From Muricea muricata (Eukaryota; Cnidaria; Anthozoa; Malacalcyonacea; Plexauridae): 64,000 bases of DNA. The notes below the pieces were generated by a model. That model worked only from the letters and a program-made list of their open reading frames with translations. It had not been told where the DNA came from and searched no databases. A program made the translations under genes and the position numbers. Within the stretch, counting starts at the first letter, position 1. Every line of letters starts with the position of its first letter. Shown one piece after another: positions 33,301 through 42,783 of the stretch. The DNA is taken from assembly GCA_963855995.1 (NCBI GenBank), contig OY979718.1:21630282-21694281 (forward strand). The letters are read 5' to 3'.

Positions 33301-36300
33301 CAGTATTTTACATTGTACTGCTGTAGTTTCTGCACCAGTTGGAAGCAGAAAGTTTTTGGCAGAAAATTGCACTGTAGCATTGGTGCAATATAAGCAGACA
33401 CCTTACATGATGAAACGTGTATGATGAAAGTAGAAAAATTTGGAGACCTGTCCACAAATTTATAAAGAAAGTGCAAAAATATCAGAAAAAAAATTAAAGA
33501 GATATTTAGTCTCATCGAGGGAAGAAAGAACACTCAACGTCATAAAATGCCCAACGAACAAAATCATCTGAACATCTCGCAAACATTTCGCACACACTGT
33601 GAATTAAAATTGAGAGACTGAGACTTAAATATTACATTAAAAAATTATGATGAATGAAGTTGTTCAAGTGGCTGCTGAAAGTGATCATTGTTTATTTTGT
33701 AAATAATCTCAGTTTGCAAAAAATTGTTTATTCTCTATCCATGGTCCAAGAAAGAAAAATATTTTTCCACCCCTGGGCTTATGACATTCTCGTTGACCGG
33801 CTGACAGTTTCAGCATATATTAGATTAGAGTTATTCCAAACATATGCATAGTTTACTACACAATTTTAAAATATTTAATTGGTTTTTTTTCGAATCAATC
33901 GATTCATCGTCAGCAGTAATAAGCAAGATGAATCGATACATTCGAAATATACAGTTGAATTATTAATTATGTATTGAATTATGCATATTTTAGGAATAAC
34001 TCTACTCTTATGATATTATCTTCGCAAGCTTTTCGTGCTGACTTTACAAAGCAAAGAAAAACTTTTGAATTACGCACTTCACAATGGTTTCGTAGTTATG
34101 CACATTATCAAACTCGTATTTACAAAAATATCTCTACAAAACTAACTTTTTAACTTCGATATAATATAATAAAAAAAGCTACAAGAAGTGTTGCAACGAC
34201 AAATTTGGAGTGATCAGTTTAGTTGCGAATTAGGAGCAAAAGGCGCATCAATAAAGTCTTGAATTGCACAATACCCAATGCTTGCGGCGTATTTCCACAT
34301 ACGAAACAAATACGCTATGGCTTGAACTTTTTATTTTACTCTTTAACTCAGTGTATCACAAGTCTTTGCATTTAGTAAAGGGCTTTATACGTCTCCTGAG
34401 AGAAAACCGGCAGGCGATTTGAGCGCCTTACTAGGAGATGTCTTGTTAATGTTATAAAATGCTCGCTTTTTGAAGTCAGCACAAAAAGCTTGCGAAGATA
34501 ATATCATAAGCCGTCCAATAGGGGAATTCGAAAGTTGTGGAAGGAAGAGGTTCTTACCTAGTGGAAAAGACACAATTAATGTTGATTAATCAATAAATCA
34601 TGTTGATTTATTTCACATCATCTTGAAATAAATCATGTGGAAAAGACACAATTAATGTTGATTAATCAATAAATCATGTTGATTTATTTCATATCATCTT
34701 GAATGCTTTCGATAGTTGTTGGAAGATTTCAAATGTTACTGAATGATTTTCAATCTTGTCGATTAATTTTAGATCACAATGAATCATTTCACAACGTGTT
34801 GAGTGGTTTCACAACGTATTGAATCATTCCACATTTGGATGAATGGTTTCACCATGGTTTAACTGAATGATTTCCATAGAAATAATAGATATAGAACTGG
34901 TCTGTGGCAAATGTTTAGAACTTTCGTGCTTCGCTGTGATTGGTCAATTTTACGAATTCTGAAATCGACAAAGAAACATGAAGTACAAAGTGAACGTGTA
35001 ACACTTGTGTCTATTTATAACAATATTTTTCGACTCTACCATTAATACATGGTTTATTAAGCTTATCAAGGGAAAAGATCTTCAAAGTTACACCCATGTC
35101 GATTTAAGCGAAATACGTACGTTATTTAATGCATAAAATGTCGATATTGAAGCAGCAATTTTTAATTCTTCGTGGCACCACTGACATCAGTTGGCAACAT
35201 GAAGTTGTGTTTTACACTATTTTTTTCATCTTAGATGTCGTTTTTATGTCTGAATTTCTATTCTATTCGGTGGATACCTTTTTGAAGACTATTAACTGTT
35301 AACTAGATGGACTACAGTGGCTGGAGTTGAACAAAATAGGTACAAAACGAACAAGGGGTGTATTAAACATTTGCCACAGACCGGATAGAATGCGTACTCG
35401 GTCACGAATCATGTCTCCACTTTTTTTCACAAGTGCCCTTTTAAATCCGCCATATTGAATTTGACCAGGAGTTGAACTGCAGAGTGTACATACAAAGTTC
35501 ATCATAAATAAATCACGTAAATAGTATCACATTTACAGTTTAGAATATAGTGCTCTTGAAGAAACAAAATGAAATAAAGATAGTTCTTCATATAGTCGTG
35601 TAATTTAACACAAAAAACTGTTGTAGTTTTGCGTAAACATGATTTAATTTTAAAAATTTTGCATTCCCGAAGCATGACTGAAAATTTCGCTATAAACAAA
35701 GCCAAAAGTGGCCAAATAATCGTTTTTTCATTGAATTAATAATATATCTTTAAGTTTCTGTTTCAAAAAACAGCAGCTATGTAAACTATAGTAAACTATT
35801 ATGTTGAGTGTACAATGTAATTGTTTGAGCAAATATCGATCACTTGAAATTGTCATTGCCAAATTGCATGCCTTTTAAATATAAACAAAAACCAACAAAG
35901 GTAACCATTTCGTTCTTTGTAACTATCAATCATCATAACTGTTTTAAAACACACCTGTTGAGATTGTTTTTCATCCTCTGACTCTGTTTTTGAGTTTTAT
36001 CTTTTTCGGCTTTTGCAGCAATCTTGAAAACTTGTATTTTGTAACTCCAATTTCTTTGTATTATCTGCTGGGGACTAATCCTTTCTTGTAAAAAACTCAT
36101 AAAATTCGTTTTCCTTTGTTTAAAAGTTTTTATGAACCATTTTTCCATGTAAAGTCACGAATTTTTATCTTTCTGTAAACTTTACTTGACAGAAAAAACA
36201 ATCGCACTCCTCGCAACCGCGCGAAATTCTCTGCGTAAGAGTCTGGGACTAGCCAAAATGCCCTTATAAATCCGCCATTTTGTGGAGACAAAGTTTTTAC

Positions 36301-39300
36301 AGCTGAGAAAAGATAGGAGTACGCATTCTATATCTATTCTTTCTATTATGATTTCTAATTGTGTTGAATGATTTCACATCTAGCTGAATCATTTCATTTG
36401 TGCACGACATGTCAAATCATTCCCAAACACGATAAGTAATTTGACATGAACGTAATGAATCAGCATAGCGCACTTTGAATTAATTCACAACTATGTGAAT
36501 CATTTTAAATTTAAGTGAATTATTCTTATTTTTGTCCAGCCACATAACGACATAACCTTGGACCATTCATAAACACAATGAATCATTCGCGTTTATGACG
36601 TCAATTCACTTTTACATGTATAGCGTTTTTTTGGTAACGGCCGCCCATAAAGACAGATTAATAATTCCTAAATATTTAAATACGTCAAAAACAGTACAAA
36701 AATTCATGTAACCACGTGAAAACCCCTACCACGAGACTTGGACTAGTGCAATGATTGCAAATAACGTGAAGTTTCGTGACCAAAATGGCAGAAAATGGCA
36801 GACGTTTAGTGAAAAGTATCGATGTTTAATCCTAAATTACAGAAAACTGCAAGTCTTTAGAAGTGTCAACATGAAAAGTCGTTCTCACCACGTAAAAATC
36901 TATAGATTCATATGGAAAAAATTAGTTGTGGATGGATGGCAGCGAAAATCACTATCTAAGCGACTTTTGCTGTTACAGAATACGGTCTAAAGTTAGCATT
37001 GCATATCCAATGCTTTTTTATTTGCTATTATTTTCTGCTGTTAATATACAGTTGCAAGATATATCTTTGTGTTATAAAGGTCCCAGTAAAAAGTTCATAG
37101 AATTATTAAACAATTATAAAATTGTGATAGATTGATAGTTTATGTAACTTGTCAAATCTAAAGATCTGTAAATTTTGCGTGTGGAGAGATGCTTGCTGTA
37201 CTAGTCTTTTACGCAAAGTTGAATAACCCAAACTGCTCACAAGCCATGCATGGTAAAATTTAATGTTCATCTCTAGAATAGTTGCTGAGGAATCACCTTA
37301 AACATAAGTGACAACTCTTCAAAGACCTAAATTTTTAAAGTGTACAGTATTTGCCACGAGATTTTCTATCCTCTATTTTAAATTTTTAAAATCTATACAT
37401 TATATTAACAACTTCTGTATAAGCTCCTTGTAATGGTTGCATGGTGATTTTCAAATTAAAATATAATTTTGTGGAAACACCACGTAAGTTTATTATCGCA
37501 GAGTTTTCGATTCGTAAGCTCGGATCTTCATCAGTGCTAATAATAATGCGACTAATAATATAAATTCACACGTCCCTTAAATAGGTAAAATGTCGTGATT
37601 TGTATAGTATGCTCGCGTGATTTAAATGTTGATTAAACGGTTAAATCAACTACGTCAAATCTAACAAGCAAAAAAATTCTAACTAATTCATGCGCATGCA
37701 AAGAAGAAAGAGAAATCAATTTGCCACAATAAAGAGAGCGCGCCACGTACTATTCAGTGGCTTACCCTCCTGATCTCCTGAGAAGCACAATACAATATGA
37801 TAGATCAGGAGGGTAAGCCACTGGATACTACGTGGAGCGCTCTAATTACTGTGGCAAATTGATTGTAGATAACTTTCATTGCCAACAATGTGATGTCATG
37901 ATAAGTAATGATTTTTATAATTATAGCAGCTGTTAGATGGAAAAAACAACCCAAAGTTATATGATTGCGAGAATTATTAGTTACACATACGTTTATTTTA
38001 GCATGGTCTTCAGCTTGAGTAACCAAATATAATATAAGGTTAGATGATAGATTATTAGGCATTGTGATGTCTCCAGTGAAAAGTTCAAATTAACTAAAAT
38101 CTCTTATAAGTTAGAAGAAAGAAGGTGAAAGAGTACAAAAGAAGTTGCAAAATATACAATTTTTAAAGATCATACCAACTATAGGCTAAAGTCACGTGCA
38201 CTTCAATGGTGCATCTCAAAATTGCTTTCAGCCTCATTTTCATGATTTGAAAAACTCTGAAAAGAAGAAATATTTTTTTCACTTTGATTGTAGGATATAT
38301 TCAAGGCACCCAATGATATGTAATTATTAATAAGGTTTACTGGTTTCAATAGATCCTGACCGTATAGCTCAACGACTAGAAAAAATGGAACTGCAAAGAA
38401 GACGGATGCAAGAAGCTGTAAATGCCAGTGCTGCAAAACATGCTGAGAAGATGAAGGAAGTACGTGTTGTTTTATTGACGGAAAAAGTTATGACTTTTTC
38501 AGAGAATTTTTAAGGAGCGTGAAACAGCCCAAAAAACTCAATCTTTAATCGAGTTTTAAAATTCAATCTGCTCACCAAAACGTTCAACGCAATGGCACTT
38601 ATGCGGGTTTTCCCTAAGGCTACTGTCTCACCTCCAAGCCTCGCTTAGATGTGCAGAGAACGTATTGCGTCAATGCGAGGCACAATAGGCTTAGGGAAAA
38701 CCTGCATAAGTGCTATTCAAATGAAGTTTTTGAATTAATTTTCAGTTGGAAACCGAGAATTAGGAAAAAATGGTTGGAAACCACTTCACAACACAAGAAA
38801 AACTATGCATCATAGTGATAGTCATATGCAATGACCAAGAGTCGCTCTTTTTATTTGACATAATACCCGCTGTCTCAACTATACTTCTAGGGAGGCGGAC
38901 AGCCACTTCAGACCCCCTCACTCAAATTCATCATAGTTGAATTTGGCTAGTATTCTATAACATTCTTGGCTAGTATTGTATAAACAGGCATCAAGCAAAT
39001 CAAGTATTTTTTTAATTTTCTATGCATATGTACGTCGCAAAATACTCTAATGTAATGGTATTATTCAAAGCCCCCGTAAGTACTCAAATCAAAATGAGTT
39101 TCGGATATCTTACAATCCGCTTGAATACCCTGTTAGCGAACTTTGTATCATTATATTAATTTGTTTTTCTCAAGCAATCACACGAACCAATATTGGTACG
39201 GTTTTCGCCTGCAGGACAGCTTAAAATTGTTTATATTTTGTTCAGCGCAAAATGTTATCGCAGGGCAATTTCATTTGCCCCGGTCCTAAAAAACAAAATG

Positions 39301-40540
39301 GACCAGTTTCGCCCCCGTGTATATATCATACTATCTTCTCAAATGCTTACTGCTGTCATGCATTCATTCTATAGACAAAATTGTTTTCATAGACAAAATA
39401 GGAGATGTAATACAATCACGTGCGAAAACTCGTTTTGTGTCCTCTATTATACGGTAGCTTAAAAGGCCGGTAATAGATTTTCTTGTGCTTGTTTTAGATG
39501 AATGCCCAAAAAAGAAAGGAGAAAATTGACGATTGGGAAAATGCTCAAAAAGGGCGCAGCCCAAGAAGTCGTTCAGTTAAACCTGACTATAATCCACTGA
39601 CTGGAGGTAGTTCTGGCTCATCTTATCGACCAGGTAGACGAGGAAATACAGGTATACGAAACTTTGCTGCTTTGTTGTAGGATACTCTAGAGGTTACTTA
39701 AGATTGCCATTTGGACAATACATACAAGGCAGCTCCTTAGTGAGATAAATACCATGTAAGTTTTTGCACGATTTATACTGGAAATCATGTACATTTATCA
39801 GTGCATTCCACTTATGCCGTGGAATGGCAAGGTTGGAATGAAGGATGGAATGTTCCATTCATCAAGGCGATATAGCCGAGTTGAATGGAGCATTCCGTTT
39901 TCCACCGAATGAAAACATTCTTACCGTTGCATGAATATTAAAAATATTCATTATTTACATTCACAATCCGGGCGAACTCATTCCGTTTCTGTAGAGACTG
40001 TACAGGGGATCGAAATGTGTACATGAGTCCGGATTGAGTTACAACTCATTCGAGATTGAGTTTATTCCAAATTTTTTTCAATCCGGATAAAGATTTTATG
40101 CAAAATAAGAAATTTCATTCGCGCATAGTTAAATGCAACTGAAATCGCCGAAAAAAAATAAGAGTGTCGGTGCATGAATGTGAAACGAATTCCAATCGGA
40201 AATGAGATTTTTATTTATCGCGATCTTTCAAGCTTCGACTCAGTCTCTCATGTAAACACGGACTGAATTGGAAGTTTCATTCAGAATTTAAACTCAATCA
40301 GGATTCATGGGAACTACCTCCAACAGTTAGTTTAGCGTTCTCACCGATGGGATTTATTGAAAACATTGAGTGCAATAGTACGTGTTTTTTTTGCATTCTT
40401 GGTAAATGGACTTTCTATTCAATATCACGTGACCGTAAATAACCAGTTAAACGATGTTGATTCAACAGGGTATTATATAATGATTAATTCTATTCGCTTG
40501 TAAAATTATATTTTCTTTTTTAGGTGGTGGATGAGGTTAA
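27267..40540 (+). CDS. SELENOS: Selenoprotein S (SELENOS/VIMP), five coding exons, Sec at codon 170
   Basis: Coding exons 27267-27366, 30242-30379, 38353-38459, 39498-39651 and 40524-40540 join into 171 residues (human protein: 189). Order: short cytosol/lumen N-terminus, one membrane segment (about residues 41-56, YGWFVLLGIVVALFIW), a long charged helix (58-135) with KMQE-like and DDWENAQKG words matching the family's EMWDSMQEGK, then YNPLTGG, a Gly-rich tail, YRPGRRG and the hallmark end GGUG. TGA 40532-40534 is the Sec codon, followed by Gly and TAA. The family protein sits in the ER membrane, binds derlins and p97/VCP in ER-associated degradation, and reduces substrates through a Cys-Sec bond. 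Here no cysteine is visible anywhere in the predicted chain, and the p97-binding AA pair of the VIM motif (RxxxxxAAxxR) reads LQ, both worth noting. A SECIS follows at 40678-40724. Confidence 0.93.
29019..29745. mobile_element. hAT-like non-autonomous element, 727 bp, 8-bp TSD, in SELENOS intron 1
   Basis: TIRs TAGTGATTGACCGAT and ATCGGTCAATCACTA. TSD GAGTGGAT at 29011-29018 and 29746-29753. Repeated CCGATACCGATACTGATT words lie near both ends. No transposase. Confidence 0.88.
30242..30379 (+). CDS. SELENOS: SELENOS exon 2: transmembrane helix
   Basis: Acceptor gtattttttag, donor GTAATC. Encodes GLLFLEKYGWFVLL through the membrane helix to the charged KLKPLLRKWKEERDKRIEEE. Matches the ATYGW and KLxxxLR words of vertebrate selenoprotein S. 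Confidence 0.92.
30380..32582. other. SELENOS intron 2, proximal part, with an inverted-repeat pair
   Basis: Contains inverted arms at 31441-31490 and 31707-31755 (see separate entry). Otherwise AT-rich with no gene. Confidence 0.5.
31441..31755. repeat. Inverted repeat, GC-rich arms of about 48 bp
   Basis: CCTCCGCTACCCGCGCTACG at the left is mirrored by CGTAGCGCGGGTAGCGGAGG at the right; the arms continue through GAAGACCCTGACACAGGCTG. A second fragment GGTGAAGACCCTGAG follows the right arm. Probably a MITE. Confidence 0.7.
33183..33775. mobile_element. hAT-like non-autonomous element, 593 bp, 8-bp TSD
   Basis: Ends CAGGGGTGGAAAA and TTTTTCCACCCCTG, the classic hAT terminus. TSD GGCTTATG at 33175-33182 and 33776-33783 is perfect and interrupts the left TIR of the surrounding element. 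Overlapping frames on the minus strand are not recognised. Confidence 0.92.
33826..34010. mobile_element. Small MITE-like hairpin
   Basis: TTAGAGTTATTCCAAACATATGC at the left is mirrored by GCATATTTTAGGAATAACTCTA at the right. Confidence 0.6.
34560..34706. repeat. Tandem duplication, two units of about 74 bp
   Basis: GTGGAAAAGACACAATTAATG...GATTTATTTCAxATCATCTTGAA occurs twice back to back, differing at one or two bases. It spans the junction of the inner element and the foldback's right arm. Confidence 0.85.
34875..36347. mobile_element. Element inserted in the foldback's right arm, 8-bp TSD
   Basis: TSD ATGATTTC at 34867-34874 and 36348-36355. TIR about 30 bp: left ATAGAAATAATAGATATAGA, right TCTATATCTATTCTTTCTAT, continuing as GAATGCGTACTC/GAGTACGCATTC once the nested insert at 34897-35384 is skipped. 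hAT-type by TSD length. Confidence 0.82.
34897..35384. mobile_element. MITE nested within the TIR of 34875-36347
   Basis: TIRs CTGGTCTGTGGCAAATGTTT and AAACATTTGCCACAGACCGG. ATAGAA flanks both sides (34891-34896, 35385-35390), a 6-bp TSD. Removing it restores the host element's TIR. Confidence 0.82.
36651..37716. other. SELENOS intron 2, distal part
   Basis: No repeat structure or gene recognised; a 79-codon frame at 36751-36990 has no known motif. Confidence 0.4.
37717..37861. mobile_element. MITE hairpin, 145 bp
   Basis: CAATTTGCCACAATAAAGAGAG and its mirror CTCTAATTACTGTGGCAAATTG form ends; AGTGGCTTACCCTCCTGAT is mirrored inside by ATCAGGAGGGTAAGCCACT. Loop about 25 bp. Confidence 0.85.
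38353..38459 (+). CDS. SELENOS: SELENOS exon 3: charged helix
   Basis: Acceptor tttcaatag, donor GTACGT. Completes an Asp codon and reads DPDRIAQRLEKMELQRRRMQ, then AVNASAAKHAEKMKE, aligned with the family's RLKMQEELNAQVEKHKEKLK. The two alanines of the p97-binding VIM motif are replaced by Leu-Gln. Confidence 0.9.
38595..38713. mobile_element. MITE hairpin, about 119 bp, in SELENOS intron 3
   Basis: GCACTTATGCGGGTTTTCCC and GGGAAAACCTGCATAAGTGC are mirrored ends; CTAAGGC/GCTTAGG continues the stem. Confidence 0.82.
39498..39651 (+). CDS. SELENOS: SELENOS exon 4: WD-box to glycine-rich tail
   Basis: Acceptor cttgttttag, donor GTATAC. Encodes KRKEKIDDWENAQKGRS, then DYNPLTGGSSGSSYRPGRRG. Matches the YNPLSG...WRPGRRG signature. 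Ends with the first base of a Gly codon. Confidence 0.93.
40524..40540 (+). CDS. SELENOS: SELENOS exon 5: Gly-Gly-Gly-Sec-Gly end
   Basis: Acceptor tctttttttag is strong. Seventeen coding bases: GT completes Gly, then GGT GGA TGA GGT TAA. TGA at 40532-40534 is read as selenocysteine, giving the family's universal GGUG ending. Confidence 0.92.
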
Positions 40541-40677
40541 ATTCACGGCACATGTGCATCAAGAGATATTGTTTTTTTCCAACGGTATTTCGTACGTGCT
40601 GCCCTAATTTAATATATTGTACATAATGTATGTCATTACTGAGTTGCGCAGTTGTGCAGCAAATTGGATTTGCTGTT

Positions 40678-40724
40678 ATGATGTTAGTTCTTGAAACGCA
40701 TTAATTGCGGAGGAATTGACTGAA
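40678..40724 (+). promoter_or_regulatory. SECIS element (form 2) in the SELENOS 3' UTR
   Basis: Core quartet ATGAT (40678-40682) faces TGAA (40721-40724), giving the tandem G.A pairs. Between them GTTAGTTC (40683-40690) pairs with GAATTGAC (40713-40720), 8 bp including two G.U. The apical loop has the conserved AA at 40694-40695, 12 bases from the quartet, and a mini-hairpin CGCA/TGCG (40697-40709), the form-2 shape. It recruits SBP2 and eEFSec so that the upstream TGA is read as Sec. Confidence 0.88.
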
Positions 40725-40747
40725 GAAATACACTGTCGCTAATACCA

Positions 40748-40757
40748 AATAAATAAA
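40748..40757 (+). terminator. SELENOS polyadenylation signals
   Basis: Two overlapping AATAAA hexamers (40748-40753 and 40752-40757) lie 24 bases after the SECIS, fixing the transcript's likely end near 40775. Confidence 0.75.
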
Positions 40758-41930
40758 CCTTTTTGAGTGACGACATTCTCTACTTTTATGAATTATTATT
40801 ATTGTCATGCATGGCCATTTTCATACAACACGTTTTGAAAGTTTAGAAAACTGTTTTACTTCTAAAATATTTGCATGTGGGATAAATTATGTAGTGATGT
40901 TACCATTTAAGTTCCAGGAAGTCGGGGCCAAATTCTGTACCAAATACTACCAGGCACCTGAAGACTCCTTGTGGGTGAAACAGACTGCAGTGGTGCGTTT
41001 TTGAGGTATTTTGCACGATTATAATACAGTTTGGGCTGTCTATATCTTATTGAGCACTCTTTTGTATTTCGCAAACCAAAACTATATATGTATATATTAG
41101 TCTTGCATATATTGTACATTCATTCAGGTTATTTTTAACAAGTAACGACACTTATCTACATATATGCAGGCGAAAGTCTTCTTTGCTCAAAAATACCTCA
41201 AATAATAAGGGAACGACGATGCATGGTAAGGATCGATTTTCATAATATGTATGTTGACTATGAACAAGTTTTTAACGGTAAAAATATGAATTATGGCAAC
41301 AGCATTTCACACGGGAATGTAGGTGAACGAGGTTGTTTTAGCTGCATGTCCTCGTTGTGTTCTCGTTTGAAAGCTCGACGCCGGTTTCAACCAAACGCTC
41401 ATAATCAGTGTTATGAAATGAAATAAGGTACGTTTATTCACTGCATTTGAAACCCAATTGGATCGTTGCATTTACAGAATTTGAATTTTTGCGAAGGAGA
41501 TACATACATGGCTCAGAGTTGCACATGACAAAAAACTCTCAATACATTACATACAACGATTCAGTAATAAATAGAGGATACGGTGGCGCGAAGAAAAGGC
41601 GAAAAATATTGTTTTCAACACGAGAAAATGATATTCATATCTTCAAGCTACCGTTTAATGTTCTTTTTATTCAGCTGATTTGACCGTGAGTAAAAGGCCT
41701 GGAACTAGCTACCGAATAAAAATCCATTTTGCTGTTTTTAATCACTTATATCGTATTTTCCTTTATGAAACTTGTTGAAACTTTGTAATCATCTTCAGTA
41801 AACAAGTCCACCAGAAGTATGGAATCGACGTAAGTTATACTTAATGAGAAATTTGCTAGTTTGGCTCGAAAAATGGATTTCTATTTGACAACTAGCGCCA
41901 GTACCTTTCCGTGTTTTCAGATCACCTAGT
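40758..41930. other. Between SELENOS and gene B, no gene recognised
   Basis: Frames of 60 to 78 codons at 40807-41004, 41223-41426 and 41447-41683 have no known motif. The middle one ends GCFSCMSSLCSRLKARRRF, Cys- and Arg-rich, but has no clear splice sites. Confidence 0.35.
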
Positions 41931-42159
41931 ATTCTTGGGTTTCACGTGACGTCATAAATTTCACTGGGGGTCAACTCCAGATCGATACACTGTCATCAGA
42001 CTGAAAAAAATTTTCACTGTATGTGTTGACCTTGTGTTTGGCAGCAAATGTGTGCAATTTCGTGAGATTTGCTTGCTCCAGTGCAGTACAATCATCAATA
42101 CATTTTGGGTAGACCCCCACTCAGAATTACTGAAAAAGGTTCCAGTGAAACCCAAGAAT
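41931..42159. mobile_element. MITE, 229 bp
   Basis: ATTCTTGGGTTTCAC and GTGAAACCCAAGAAT are perfect 15-bp mirrored ends; flanking bases allow a TA duplication. CACTGGGGGTCAACTCC against GGGTAGACCCCCACTC suggests the arms go on imperfectly. Confidence 0.8.
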
Positions 42160-42687
42160 ATGGTCATGTAGTAGTAGAAGTCGGGACAAGCCAACAAAGA
42201 CTATGAACCCCGCGGGAAAACACACGCGTTTTTCACGCGTTACATATTTTTTCATATCTTCACTAGTGAAATAGGGAAGATACGAGTGTTTTAGGTGAAA
42301 CACCCATAACCATATAATACATATCCTCCTTCCAATCGAGCAGAGTACTAGACATGGTCATCGAAGTCCAGACAACAGTCGCAAACAAACAGTTTTCATG
42401 GCACCTTTCCACCTAATATCAAATTTTTCTAACGGATATATACGTTTGCCTACATTTTAGCACTGTACAGTTTTTTTTTCTCTCTAACCAATAGCCATGT
42501 TGCTATGTTAAAAATTTCCGCACGATAGACTCATGGTTTGGCATTTAAAAACAAAGAGATGTCACTCATTTATATCGGTGGTTATATATTCGTCCGTGTC
42601 TCGTTTCATACATGAAACATTCATGTATGTGCGCTATTGAATAGCAAAATATTTTGTGCTTGATATAAGGTTATAAAGTAAATAAAT

Positions 42688-42783
42688 TCATTTGGTAACT
42701 TCGGTCGTCCTAGAGCGTCTGGATGTTGATGGTATCACTGGGGCATATCTGCGCTTCGCCACTTCAGATCTGTTTTCACTCTC
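42688..42783 (-). CDS. BCL3: Gene B exon 6: basic C-terminus and stop
   Basis: Acceptor tcttttccag, 31 codons in phase 0 and TGA at 42690-42688. Reads ESENRSEVAKRRYAPVIP then STSRRSRTTEVTK. KRRYAP and SRRSR may act as a nuclear signal. Confidence 0.75.
   Translation of the reverse strand, partial: ESENRSEVAKRRYAPVIPSTSRRSRTTEVTK

Larger units (their letters stand above)
33113..34572. mobile_element. Inner element with about 70-bp TIRs inside the foldback
   Basis: TGTCTTTTCCACTTGG...TTGGACGGCTTATG at the left (33116-33182) is mirrored by CATAAGCCGTCCAA...CCTAGTGGAAAAGACA at the right (34507-34572). It may be the original core of the foldback or a separate insertion. Further mirrored words (ATATTATCTTCGCAAGCTTT at 34014-34035 and its inverse at 34485-34507) show another fold inside. 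No transposase frame. Confidence 0.7.
32583..36650. mobile_element. Foldback element with about 500-bp internally repetitive arms, carrying nested insertions
   Basis: Left arm 32583-33100 and right arm (34706-34874 plus 36348-36650) are imperfect inverted copies: GCGACCGTTACC against GGTAACGGCCGCC at the tips, CATTACGTTCATGTCAAATTAC mirrored inside. Arms are built of about 20-25 bp subunits of the form GAATGATTTCACAACxxGTT. This is the FB/Galileo-like foldback architecture. The right arm is split by the element at 34875-36347, and the interior holds the element at 33113-34572. Confidence 0.8.

Noticed and set aside
40532-40534. TGA taken as the SELENOS stop codon
   Set aside because: The family ends GGUG, the TGA is followed by Gly and TAA, and a SECIS lies in the 3' UTR.
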